Assembly (NCBI GenBank): GCA_964622775.1
Contig: CAZUSO010000001.1
Coordinates: 90,828 to 154,827, forward strand
Origin: CAZUSO01 sp964622775
GTDB taxonomy: Bacteria > Bacteroidota > Bacteroidia > Chitinophagales > Chitinophagaceae
Direction of reading: 5' to 3'
Length of the DNA: 64,000 nt
This document shows, piece after piece, positions 45,501-51,943 of this stretch (the stretch's first letter is position 1; each line of letters starts with the position of its first letter). Below the pieces are notes generated by a model. It was given only the letters and a program-made list of their open reading frames with translations, had not been told where the DNA came from and ran no database searches. The translations under genes were made by a program, and so were the position numbers.

Positions 45501-47184
45501 GCGGGATAAAGACAATAAGGATACAAAGAACCAGGATAAGAATAATAAAAACGCCCGGAACAATAACAGCAGCCGGCCATCACTTCCCCCTAAGCCGAAA
45601 AAGAAAGTGATTCGGGAAAATAATGTACCGGGGCACGACACCATGACCAGTCGTGAGATCGCGACGCAACTAAAAAAGCTGAAGAAGCAGGAACGTACGC
45701 GTTTCCGTAAGGAAATAGCTGCATGGCGAGCCCGGAAGCGTAACATACTTCCTGAGATTTCCGATGGTGAACGAATTGCCGGGAAGCTGGTCACCATGCT
45801 AAAACGGGTAAAGCTGAACTATAGTGAAAACTACGGGACGGTACTGCCGGGATATATGGACAGCACCCGCTTTTTGGGTATTGACAACAACAGCCTGGCA
45901 CCGGGACTTTTCGCCTTCGGGTTCCAGCCCGACAGAGACTGGCTGGATCAGGAAGCAGGGGCGGGACGCATTACCGGAGACAGTATATTCAACGGGCAAC
46001 TACAGCAACAATATACCCAGACCTTTAATCTTACCGCTACACTGGAGCCTTTCCAGGATATGCGCATTGACCTGACCTGGCGTAAGGATTTTTCCAAGAA
46101 TCACAACGAGATATTCAAATATGATTATACCGATAACAGCTACCATCATTTTACGCCAAGTGATTTCGGGTCGTTCAATATTTCTTATATCAGTTTAGGA
46201 ACTTTATTCCGCAACTCGGATCCGAATCAACTGAGCGGCACATTTCAGGATTTTATGGATTACCGGACCGTAATTTCCAAACGGCTTGGCAGCACGAACC
46301 CTTATACCAATAATGTGCTGGATCCTAACAACCCGGATTATTATAAAGGCTATACGGAATTTTCGCAGGATGTGCTGATCCCGGCATTCATTGCGGCTTA
46401 TTCCGGGCGTGATCCGAATAAAGTAGCCCTGATTGATTACAGTAATGAAAATATCCGGAGTAACCCTTTCCGGTATTATTTCCCATTGCCCAACTGGCGC
46501 CTGACTTATAGCGGCATCGGGAAAATGCCGGCATTACAGGATAAGCTGAGCAATTTTACCATTACGAATAATTATACCTGTAATATGTCCATGAATAGCT
46601 TTGCCTCCAATTTCTATTATCAGGATTTTCTGGGTGTCGGATTTCCTTCTTTCATTGATTCCAATTCGAACAACTACATACCATTCTTCCAGGTGCCTAA
46701 CCTGACGATTTCCGAACAGTTCTCGCCGATATTAGGCCTTGAAGCGGCTTTCAAAAGCTCACTGACCTTCCGGGTACAGTTTAATAAAACCCGCATGATG
46801 AGCCTGAGCCTGATCGATTACCAGGTGAGTGAAACCAAGTCAACGGAATTTGTTGTAGGTGGTGGCTACCGCATCCGGGGATTGCAGTTGCCTTTCGTTG
46901 TTTTCGGAGTCAGGGAATTAAAGAACGATGTCAATATCCGCGTGGATGTGGGCTACCGGGATGATGTGACCAGCAATACTTACCTGGGGGTGAATACGGT
47001 TATGCCTACGCGTGGACAGAAAGTGCTGACCATTTCTCCCACCATTGACTATATCATCAACGACAATCTTCAGCTGCGGCTGTATTACGACCGGCGCCAG
47101 ACCATCCCGGCCATTTCCACATCGTACCCGATAACGACTACCCGTGCGGGACTTACTTTGCGATTCCTGTTTACGGAGCAATAA
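39568..47184 (+). CDS. sprA: T9SS outer-membrane translocon protein SprA (Sov)
   Basis: 2538 codons. SprA forms the giant 36-strand outer-membrane barrel through which T9SS substrates leave the cell. The frame starts with TTG (no ATG is available: the upstream stop TAA is five codons away), giving a signal sequence KKLGLKIPVIITIVFALAT. Family features include repeated barrel strands with GNVEFPLRSTLMTGPRSLFG, FLDDFEGAGSSIDLKS at about residue 830, PRQRWGGIQRAIDNN at about 970, EVWFDELRLTGLNE at about 1508 and a C-terminal strand LTLRFLFTEQ. Residues about 1910-2020 form a low-complexity insert rich in Gly, Asn, Lys and Asp. The gene is intact. Confidence 0.95.
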   Translation: MAKRSTKKLGLKIPVIITIVFALATAGAHDYDVPFTYDDDNPVDSLPTTDTDSLHFPITDQKYPDPAGNENQPASIDLNTPSNIENTIEYDPGDSTYHFRQQVGGRDIKDPTYLDYSDYLHYRSKKDEEAYWKDKMSTLDLFSQKPQLPTLYREGLFDRLFGGKSITIKPQGNLDLTFGGSWQNMKNPTLPQRSQKYGIFDFDMQMNVSLLAQIGDKVKLNITNNTKPSFAEQQTRKLEFTGKEDEIIKKIELGNVEFPLRSTLMTGPRSLFGAKAQLQFGRLWVTGVISQQNSQMKSITVQNGGQTQDFEVRADNYEENRNFLLGQYFYQNYDRALENFPVINSQIQIDKIEVWITNRTGATQGVRDILAFMDLGEKTPYLPTLTNPSGSNVPDNRSNSLYNMLQQGGASRTQSTATQAVLGLGLTEGQDFQRNTMRQLSPSEFTFEPRLGYISLNTQVNTDDVLAVAYRYTYNGKIYQVGEMAEDMTPDSTNQKVMFLKLLKGISNRPSLPIWHLMMKNIYALGIMGISNEEFRLNVFYEDPGGGEKRYLPEGPRAGEPIINLLNLDRLNSQNDPVPDGVFDYVEGITINAQQGKVIFPVLEPFGRDLKPALGGNSQLERKYLYQILYDSTITVARQFQQNNRYIIKGSAMSSSGSDIYLGGYNIPQGSVVVVAGGSRLAENVDYQVDYSLGRVKILNQGILSSGIPITIQFEDNAAFGFVQQNFTGLRLDYYLNDKLSLGGTYMRLTERPFTNKVSFGDDPIKNTVVGVDGNYQSEFQAMTRWLDKLPFFSSTAPSMISGSAEVAGIFPGHHQFINIPGDEGGTVFLDDFEGAGSSIDLKSGTQNWSLASTPANAKDANGNVLFPEAILSNDIRYGFNRAKLAWYNIEPTLVDGSAGTPDNVKADTALQDYWRLVQTTEVFPQNTLIAYQNSLSTFDLGYYPAERGPYNFDLSSIDPSTGRFTNPRQRWGGIQRAIDNNTDFEAGNVEYITFWLLDPFIYNDASMGGDLYLNLGNVSEDVLKDSRMAFENGTTYPKDISKLDKTDWGYVPRFQQQITRAFDNDPEARRVQDVGYDAMDDDEEKEQNAQFLSQVSALLGGNPNALDRLLNDPASDNFHHYRGSDYDDEGLSVLERYKNFNSPQGNSPVADLSQTFTSVGSAIPESEDINRDNTLNELEAYYQYRVKLAPDMPVGSNNIVDKRIIPVRLMNGRTQDETWYQFKIPIRGYDNVVGEIGDFRSIRFMRMFLTGFEDSVILRFAQLQLDRNNWRRYQFSLLNPGENIPEEDLLTTSFNVNTVSLEQNSSRVPIPYVMPPGIERQQQAISSGQTQQLDEQSLALQICGLKDGDSRAVFKDVGRFDFRQYKQLKMFIHAESVPNELPLNNGDIYAFIRIGSDFINNYYEYQIPLTITQAGTNSAELIWPEQNRLDLLLQDLIDLKTRRNDANLPSYIPYSGQNALGNTIVVVGNPNLADVKNIMMGIKNPTKTTQTPTDNGLPVCTEVWFDELRLTGLNEKPGYAAAGQMNMQLADLGSLHIGGSMHTIGYGNIDQKVNERFRDNFLQYDINTNLNMGKLLPRSWGLQLPLFFGYTQNSSNPEFDPYDKDIKLTDKISKSSDPSEVRKAAQDFTSITSFSLNNIRYTGNPEGKAPKILMPWSLKNFDLSYAYNRAFKRNPLIESDQLITQHLGLGYSYDIRNFSYEPFKRIIKSKSKWWGLIKDFNINPLPSNLTFRTDLNKIFGETNVRNIDEGSDYQIPPYYYKNFTWTRTYILRWELTRALAFNYQATNESRIDEPYGKIDTREKRDSLWDSFSRLGRNTFFTQSLNATYTVPFKKIPLLDWVNTNLTYNSTYMWTASSLLAQSQGNTIANTQLKQIIGDLNFALLYNKNRWLKAVNTVSRATLKDSGRQLNLNSKGGGASVRGGKEQLATAGKTATGRVADGRDEDHTRGEGRAGEGGKGNNDKNEGGGVKNDRNNEERDKDNKDTKNQDKNNKNARNNNSSRPSLPPKPKKKVIRENNVPGHDTMTSREIATQLKKLKKQERTRFRKEIAAWRARKRNILPEISDGERIAGKLVTMLKRVKLNYSENYGTVLPGYMDSTRFLGIDNNSLAPGLFAFGFQPDRDWLDQEAGAGRITGDSIFNGQLQQQYTQTFNLTATLEPFQDMRIDLTWRKDFSKNHNEIFKYDYTDNSYHHFTPSDFGSFNISYISLGTLFRNSDPNQLSGTFQDFMDYRTVISKRLGSTNPYTNNVLDPNNPDYYKGYTEFSQDVLIPAFIAAYSGRDPNKVALIDYSNENIRSNPFRYYFPLPNWRLTYSGIGKMPALQDKLSNFTITNNYTCNMSMNSFASNFYYQDFLGVGFPSFIDSNSNNYIPFFQVPNLTISEQFSPILGLEAAFKSSLTFRVQFNKTRMMSLSLIDYQVSETKSTEFVVGGGYRIRGLQLPFVVFGVRELKNDVNIRVDVGYRDDVTSNTYLGVNTVMPTRGQKVLTISPTIDYIINDNLQLRLYYDRRQTIPAISTSYPITTTRAGLTLRFLFTEQ

Positions 47185-47322
47185 GGGAAATGGATAGCGT
47201 TAGGTCAAAACAGTAAAAGCTCCGGTTGTCAATATGCTGCTTTTCAACAACGAGCTCAGAGTGACAACTCTTTAACTTAACAATAGCTGAATTGCAGGCG
47301 GGGAATAGTCGCGAAGCTTTGC

Positions 47323-47330
47323 TAATTTTG
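47323..47330 (+). promoter_or_regulatory. -7 promoter element of the DUF2480 gene (TAATTTTG)
   Basis: An exact TAnnTTTG ending 5 bp before the ATG at 47336, so transcription would begin at or next to the start codon and the mRNA would be leaderless. Confidence 0.55.
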
Positions 47331-47335
47331 CGGGA

Positions 47336-47845
47336 ATGGAACCGATTGTAAATAAAGTAGCCGCAAGCAGTTTAGTGACGATCAGCTTAGAGGATTTTTT
47401 GCCGGAAGAAGATGCGTTGATTGTCTTTGATCTGAAACCCTTTTTATTCCGGGAAATGATACTGCGGGAAAAGGATTTCCGGGAAGCATTGCCGGCTCAT
47501 GACTGGAACCGGTATGAAGGAAAGCATGTGGCCATTACCTGTTCCGCAGATGCCATCATTCCCATGTGGGCGTATATGCTGGTGGCTTCTATGCTGCAAC
47601 CCATAGCGGCTTCCGTTTTCAGCGGCGACATTAATGCGCTGCGACAACATCTGCTCCTGCAAAATATTGCAGCGTTGAACGCCGGCGATTATTTGGATCA
47701 AAGGATCGTTATTAAAGGCTGCGGCAACCGCCCGGTTCCTGAAGGCGCTTTTATCGCTATTACCAACTGCTTACGTCCGGTGGTCAAAAGCATCATGTAC
47801 GGAGAGCCTTGCTCTACGGTACCGGTTTATAAGCAGAAAAAATAA
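47336..47845 (+). CDS. DUF2480 family protein
   Basis: 169 residues without signal peptide or membrane helix. The family pattern is VNKVAASSLVTISLEDFLP at the N-terminus, LIVFDLKPFLFREMILREKDFR at about 29-50, the central IPMWAYMLVASMLQP at about 79-93 and RIVIKGCGNRPVPEGAFIA near 120-140. DUF2480 is conserved across Bacteroidota as a single-copy protein of unknown function. It has its own promoter and no operon partner. Confidence 0.9.
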   Translation: MEPIVNKVAASSLVTISLEDFLPEEDALIVFDLKPFLFREMILREKDFREALPAHDWNRYEGKHVAITCSADAIIPMWAYMLVASMLQPIAASVFSGDINALRQHLLLQNIAALNAGDYLDQRIVIKGCGNRPVPEGAFIAITNCLRPVVKSIMYGEPCSTVPVYKQKK

Positions 47846-48256
47846 CTATCCCTAAACGAGGATTTGCATTACTACGCGTACTTCCCGATGTTTTTATATG
47901 CCGATGTCAATACAATAGATTCATCAGAAGTTGTCGAAAAGCAACAAGACACCCCTAAGCGTTGTCAAAAAAACAGTATATTGACAATCGGCGTTTTTAC
48001 TGTTTGGCATTTTGCATTAACATCATTAATACATTTTTCTGGTTCATACTGTCTGTTTAGGGGAGATATCCCGTAGGACAGCGAGAAAACATACCATAAA
48101 CACTTTCGTGTATTCGCCCATATTGATCGCGGTTTGTGTCTGCATATTTGCGCTTTGAAAAATTTCAAGCAAATACCGGGCTTTTTGTAACCATTCCGAT
48201 TCCTGCCTACTCTAATAAATGAACAAACAATTTTTCACACCTAAATTTCAATTTAT
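47846..48256. other. gene-free stretch before the DUF4142 gene
   Basis: About 410 bp. No gene, tRNA or clear terminator is visible. The words AAACAGTATATTGACAATCG and TACTGTTTGGCATTTTGC show weak inverse similarity but no stable stem. The short frames here lack codon or family support. Confidence 0.35.
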
Positions 48257-48796
48257 ATGAAATCGTTTAAAAACTTTTTTATGGCTTCTGCCGCACTGGC
48301 CGGAGCAATGCTTTTTGCTGCAACAACAAAAGCACAAGACACCAAGCTTTCCGACCCGGAAATCGCGTCCGTAGCCGTTACTGCAAACCAGATTGATGTG
48401 GACTATGCTGCTATTGCACAAAAGAAATCGAAGAATGCAGAAATTCTGCAATTTGCAAAAACAATGGCCGATGATCATAATGCTACCATAGCTGCTGCCG
48501 TTAAATTAGTAACCAAACTGAAGGTTACGCCAAAGGATAATGCCGTAAGTAAATCTCTGAAAGAAGGTGCTGAAAAGACAAAAAAGATGTTGAACGGAAA
48601 AGCCGGTGCGGCATTTGACAAGGCATATATTGATAATGAGGTGGCCTACCACAAAGCGGTAATTGCAGCGGTAGAAACGGTATTGATTCCGCAGACACAA
48701 AACGCCGAATTGAAATCCTTGTTAGAAAGTGTAATGCCGGTATTAAAAACTCATTTGGGTCATGCGGAAATGGTGCAAAAAAACATCAGTAAATGA
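48257..48796 (+). CDS. DUF4142 periplasmic helical protein
   Basis: 179 residues with a signal peptide (KSFKNFFMASAALAGAMLF, cleavage near KAQD). The mature part is a four-helix bundle: IASVAVTANQIDVDYAAIAQ, then KNAEILQFAKTMADDHNAT and AAFDKAYIDNEVAYHKAVI, ending in SLLESVMPVLKTHLGHAEM. The conserved MxxDH and YHxxVI features match DUF4142, a ferritin-like fold whose members are often linked to stress or metal exposure. Its TGA overlaps the ATG of the cupredoxin gene in an ATGA, so the two are translationally coupled. Confidence 0.9.
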   Translation: MKSFKNFFMASAALAGAMLFAATTKAQDTKLSDPEIASVAVTANQIDVDYAAIAQKKSKNAEILQFAKTMADDHNATIAAAVKLVTKLKVTPKDNAVSKSLKEGAEKTKKMLNGKAGAAFDKAYIDNEVAYHKAVIAAVETVLIPQTQNAELKSLLESVMPVLKTHLGHAEMVQKNISK

Positions 48797-49131
48797 TGAT
48801 ATGTAGATTATTTAAGCTGCGGAATCCCGGAATTGTATGGGTGATTTTCCTGCTCGCCGGTTGTACGGACAGCGGGCAAAAAGCGGTAAGGCATGATATT
48901 TCCATCGCCGCAATGCAATTTACACCGGATACCATTGTCGTTCAAAAAGGGGATACGCTTGTGTTCACAAACAATGATATGGTTGACCATGACATATCGG
49001 ATTTTCCTGCTAAAAGATGGGCGTCTCCAAAATTACAGCCCGGTGATACCTGGACTTATATACCTATGGAAGGCGGCACTTATTTTTGCAGCATTCATCA
49101 GATTATGAAAGGCGAGATCATCATAAAATAA
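48793..49131 (+). CDS. cupredoxin-domain lipoprotein (plastocyanin-like)
   Basis: 112 residues. A lipoprotein signal ends at LLAGC, and the mature domain is one cupredoxin fold: MQFTPDTIVVQKGDTLVF, then NNDMVDHDIS (first copper His) and YFCSIHQIMKGEII (Cys, His and Met ligands). All four type 1 copper ligands are present, so it should carry electrons or copper in the periplasm. It overlaps the DUF4142 gene by 4 bp and is followed by a terminator, closing a two-gene operon. A second start ATG at 48796 is possible. Confidence 0.87.
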   Translation: MMICRLFKLRNPGIVWVIFLLAGCTDSGQKAVRHDISIAAMQFTPDTIVVQKGDTLVFTNNDMVDHDISDFPAKRWASPKLQPGDTWTYIPMEGGTYFCSIHQIMKGEIIIK

Positions 49132-49141
49132 ACCCCGAGTC

Positions 49142-49180
49142 AATTCGCAATCCCATTTGTACGGGATTGCGAATTTTATA
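49142..49180 (+). terminator. intrinsic terminator of the DUF4142-cupredoxin operon
   Basis: AATTCGCAATCCC (49142-49154) pairs perfectly with GGGATTGCGAATT (49163-49175) around an 8-base loop, followed by TTATA. It begins 11 bp after the stop codon. Confidence 0.85.
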
Positions 49181-49630
49181 CTTTCAACGGAACCGCCCGT
49201 AATTAATCAGTCGTGACGTGCTCAGTACGGTAATGATCATTCCGCCAATCTCCCCCGATCTTTACATCAATCCTTTTCAATCTTCCTCAATCCTTCCTGT
49301 CCCTGCATCAGGCAATCCTTCGATTCCTCCCGCCGGTACATGAATCCTTTCCTTTCATCTTCGGCGTTTCTCTGCTGTGAATATCTTCACCCGTCACTCA
49401 ATATGCGAATCCGTGTCCTCACGCCGTGGTGAATGTTTTAACACAGCGGTGAGTGCGGACACCACTATGGCACAAGTGACGAAAAATTGGTGGTGGCGCA
49501 AAATAGTTGATGTTCATTTTCAAAATGTTGATTATCTACTGTATTAGAATCTCATTTCAGCTAATTCATGACACCACCGAAAAGTTATGTTGTCATTGTA
49601 ATGTGAAAACCTGAAATACATCCTCCAAAA
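49181..49630. other. long gene-free stretch with CAATCCTT-type short repeats
   Basis: About 450 bp. Between 49268 and 49360 the words CAATCCTT, CAATCTTCC and GAATCCTTTCC recur on a pyrimidine-rich strand, and further on come GTGTCCTCACGCCGTGGTGA and its partly inverse CAGCGGTGAGTGCGGACAC (about 49411-49461), an imperfect stem. No protein gene is credible. Confidence 0.4.
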
Positions 49631-49631
49631 G

Positions 49632-49950
49632 GTGCCTATGGGTGCATCCCAAATCGTGGCACCGGAGCAATCTCCCGAATGTAAAAGGTATCGTCATTCC
49701 GGGTGAAGCGTATAAGCGGTTGTCATTCCGACCGGAGTAAAATTTACGGAACGCAGCGCAGTAAATTTTATGGAGCGGAGGAATCTCCCGGGCGTTTTCC
49801 CATCCTCCCGATTGGGAGATTCCTCCATGCGAAAATCCTAACCGGATTAAGCGTAATCCGGGATTTTCTTTTCGGACTGACGGCACGTTTTTGTGGAATG
49901 ACAAAAAACCTTACACCACACGCAACATCTGGGATACACCCGTGCCTATA
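49632..49950. mobile_element. MITE-like structured element with terminal inverted repeats
   Basis: The ends are GTGCCTATGGGTGCATCCC (from 49632) and, inverted, GGGATACACCCGTGCCTATA (49931-49950), about 80% alike. Inside are three separate perfect stems: TAAAATTTAC/GTAAATTTTA (49738-49770), GGAATCTCCC/GGGAGATTCC (49780-49823) and GAAAATCC/GGATTTTC (49831-49868) with an inner GGATTA/TAATCC. GTCATTCC occurs twice (49693, 49722). No open frame codes for a transposase, so it would be non-autonomous. It sits between a terminator and the promoter of the thioredoxin gene. Confidence 0.6.
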
Positions 49951-49979
49951 CCCCTTATGCATACAAAACAATAAAACCG

Positions 49980-49987
49980 TACTTTTG
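49980..49987 (+). promoter_or_regulatory. -7 promoter element of the thioredoxin lipoprotein gene (TACTTTTG)
   Basis: An exact TAnnTTTG, 28 bp before the ATG at 50016 and just beyond the right end of the structured element. Confidence 0.6.
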
Positions 49988-50015
49988 CATTCCTTAAATG
50001 CTTCAATTTTTTACG

Positions 50016-50453
50016 ATGAAAAAAATAATTTTGGGCTGCCTCATTGTTGCACTGACCGGCATGCTGGCCTGTACAGGTTCTGAAAATAACAGCGAAGACA
50101 ATGCCGCAACATCCGAATCAGCAAAGGCTCCGGAACCGCAATATAAAAACCTGACTATGGAGCAATTTGAATCTCTTGTCGGAAAGGGAAATAAATTAGT
50201 GTTGGTCGATTTTTATGCCGACTGGTGCCAGCCTTGTAAATTGCTGAAACCCCATATTGAATCTATCGGTAAGGAGATGAAAGACAAGTTGGAAGTGGTG
50301 GCTATTAATGTGGACAACAACAGCACCTTATCCGATCAGTTGAAGATTGACGGCATTCCGCTGCTTCATATTTACAAGGACAATAAGCTGGTTTGGCAGG
50401 GCGTAGGCTATATGGATAAAGCACAGCTTGAAGCGGAGATTAACAAACTTTAA
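50016..50453 (+). CDS. thioredoxin-domain lipoprotein
   Basis: 145 residues from the ATG at 50016, with a lipoprotein signal (KKIILGCLIVALTGMLAC) and an acidic Ser/Glu-rich linker. The thioredoxin fold is LVLVDFYADWCQPCKLLKPH (CxxC) at about 61-80, VAINVDNNSTL, and the cis-Pro in DGIPLLHIYKDNK at about 112-124. It probably works in the periplasm on disulphides. The frame is open six codons further upstream, but a lipobox with normal spacing favours this start. Confidence 0.88.
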   Translation: MKKIILGCLIVALTGMLACTGSENNSEDNAATSESAKAPEPQYKNLTMEQFESLVGKGNKLVLVDFYADWCQPCKLLKPHIESIGKEMKDKLEVVAINVDNNSTLSDQLKIDGIPLLHIYKDNKLVWQGVGYMDKAQLEAEINKL

Positions 50454-50567
50454 TCATTCCATATCTTTTTTAAAAAGCAGTTTTCGGCTTGCTTTTATAC
50501 TCTCGATAATATGACAATTCTGTTACAAGAATTCTCTCTAATCTTCGCCGGCATCCTTATTTGTGCC

Positions 50568-50575
50568 TAATTTTG
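50568..50575 (+). promoter_or_regulatory. -7 promoter element of the OmpR-type regulator gene (TAATTTTG)
   Basis: An exact TAnnTTTG about 25 bp before the ATG at 50601. A TTC, one base off the TTG box, lies 21 bp upstream of it. Confidence 0.55.
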
Positions 50576-50589
50576 CAGCGTTTGAAATT

Positions 50590-50595
50590 AAGGAG
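50590..50595 (+). promoter_or_regulatory. Shine-Dalgarno AAGGAG fixing the start at 50601
   Basis: AAGGAG with a 5-base spacer to ATG 50601. Such a clear ribosome-binding site is unusual in this window, and it rules out the overlapping GTG at 50595 as the start. Confidence 0.6.
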
Positions 50596-50600
50596 TGATT

Positions 50601-51311
50601 ATGAAGCAAAAAGAAACGAAGGCCAGTATCCTGGTGGTCGAAGATGAAGAAAGCCTTCGTGAGGCGCTGGTATTAAATTTAGAGATGGAGCAGTACGAAG
50701 TGACTGCTGTGGATAATGGCGTTGCCGCCCTGATGGCCATCAAAAATGAATATTTCGACCTGTTGATCTTAGATATTATGCTGCCGGAAATGGATGGCAT
50801 CACCGTTTGTGAAAATATCCGTATCCAAAATAATGATACTCCGATATTATTTTTGTCTGCCCGAAATTCCAGCGCCGATCGTATTGAAGGATTGAAAAAA
50901 GGCGCCGATGATTATTTAGTCAAGCCCTTTAACCTGGAAGAGCTGCTGCTGCGTGTGGAAAAGCTCATCATCAAAAATAAAAAGCTCAAAGACCGCAGCT
51001 CCGCTATGGATGTTTATACCTTTGGCAAATGCCGGGTAGATTTCACGGCTCAGGAAGGAAAGGATAAGGACGGCAGGACTATTGAGCTGAGCAAAAGGGA
51101 AACCACATTGCTGAAACTGCTGATAGAACACAAAGGGGAAGTCGTATCCCGGGAGCATATCTTACAGGCAGTCTGGGGCTATAATGTTTATCCCACTACA
51201 CGAACCATTGATAATTTTATCCTGAATTTCCGGAAATATTTCGAGAAGGATTCAAGAAATCCAAAGCATTTCCACTCTGTCCGGGGCGTAGGCTATAAGT
51301 TCACGGAATAA
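50601..51311 (+). CDS. OmpR/PhoB-type response regulator (orphan)
   Basis: 236 residues from the ATG at 50601. The receiver domain has ILVVEDEESLREALVLNLE, phosphoacceptor Asp in LLILDIMLPEMDG at about 54 and the lysine in DDYLVKPFNLEELL. The winged-helix output domain has ELSKRETTLLKLLIEHKGEVVSR, AVWGYNVYPTTRTIDNFI and HSVRGVGYKF. No histidine kinase lies next to it, so its partner is encoded elsewhere. A well-formed promoter and ribosome-binding site precede it. Confidence 0.93.
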   Translation: MKQKETKASILVVEDEESLREALVLNLEMEQYEVTAVDNGVAALMAIKNEYFDLLILDIMLPEMDGITVCENIRIQNNDTPILFLSARNSSADRIEGLKKGADDYLVKPFNLEELLLRVEKLIIKNKKLKDRSSAMDVYTFGKCRVDFTAQEGKDKDGRTIELSKRETTLLKLLIEHKGEVVSREHILQAVWGYNVYPTTRTIDNFILNFRKYFEKDSRNPKHFHSVRGVGYKFTE

Positions 51312-51366
51312 TTTATTGGAAAATAAAATTTCTTTTGTAGTTTTATAGCTTAATTCTACCATAAAG

Positions 51367-51678
51367 ATGAATCGTAAATCTGTATTTGTGCTGGCGCTGA
51401 TAGCCGTTTTGGGTATTTTATCCTGTAAAAAAGAAGAAGATTATGTGCATGCCGTTATAGTGGATACGCAGGACATTACTTATGAAGGATGCGGATACCT
51501 GCTGAAATTGGATGATAGCGCTTTACTGAAGCCGCTTTATTTGCCTGGGGCTTTTCAGCATGATGGTCTTGAAGTAAGGGTTAAGTACGACCATACCGAT
51601 ATTAAAGATACCTGCCAGTACGGAAGCATTATATACGATATGGTGAATATAAGCGATATTAAGCGCGCTGAACTTTAA
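51367..51678 (+). CDS. small lipoprotein of unknown function
   Basis: 103 residues. A lipoprotein signal (MNRKSVFVLALIAVLGILSC) is followed by a charged KKEEDY stretch and a compact beta-rich domain with two cysteines (TYEGCGYLLKL, IKDTCQYGSII). Many Bacteroidota lipoproteins have this layout. I recognise no named family. It follows the response regulator by 55 bp on the same strand and could be co-transcribed with it. Confidence 0.75.
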   Translation: MNRKSVFVLALIAVLGILSCKKEEDYVHAVIVDTQDITYEGCGYLLKLDDSALLKPLYLPGAFQHDGLEVRVKYDHTDIKDTCQYGSIIYDMVNISDIKRAEL

Positions 51679-51943
51679 GGTTAAAACGCTATAATTTGCC
51701 GATATGCTTCACTGGTTATAGCGCCGGGTTTCTGCCTTTGTTGACGTTCTTCTCAACGAAGAAAATGCAACATACACCTTGGCTGTTTTCCGAAACAGAT
51801 TGTAAATTTTGGCTTTTTCAATAGTTTCGGGGTAACACTCTGAACAGCCCGTATTTTGAAATATACTCCTCCATCCGGATATCATAGGAATTCAAAAATA
51901 AATTTTTACTTTTCGGAATTATTTCAAGATAAATGAATCAGAC
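51679..51943. other. gene-free stretch before the protease gene
   Basis: About 265 bp, increasingly AT-rich towards the protease start. No gene, strong hairpin or exact -7 element was seen. Confidence 0.3.

Noticed and set aside
45284..45610. 108-codon frame inside sprA
   Set aside because: It is a shifted reading of the low-complexity charged insert.
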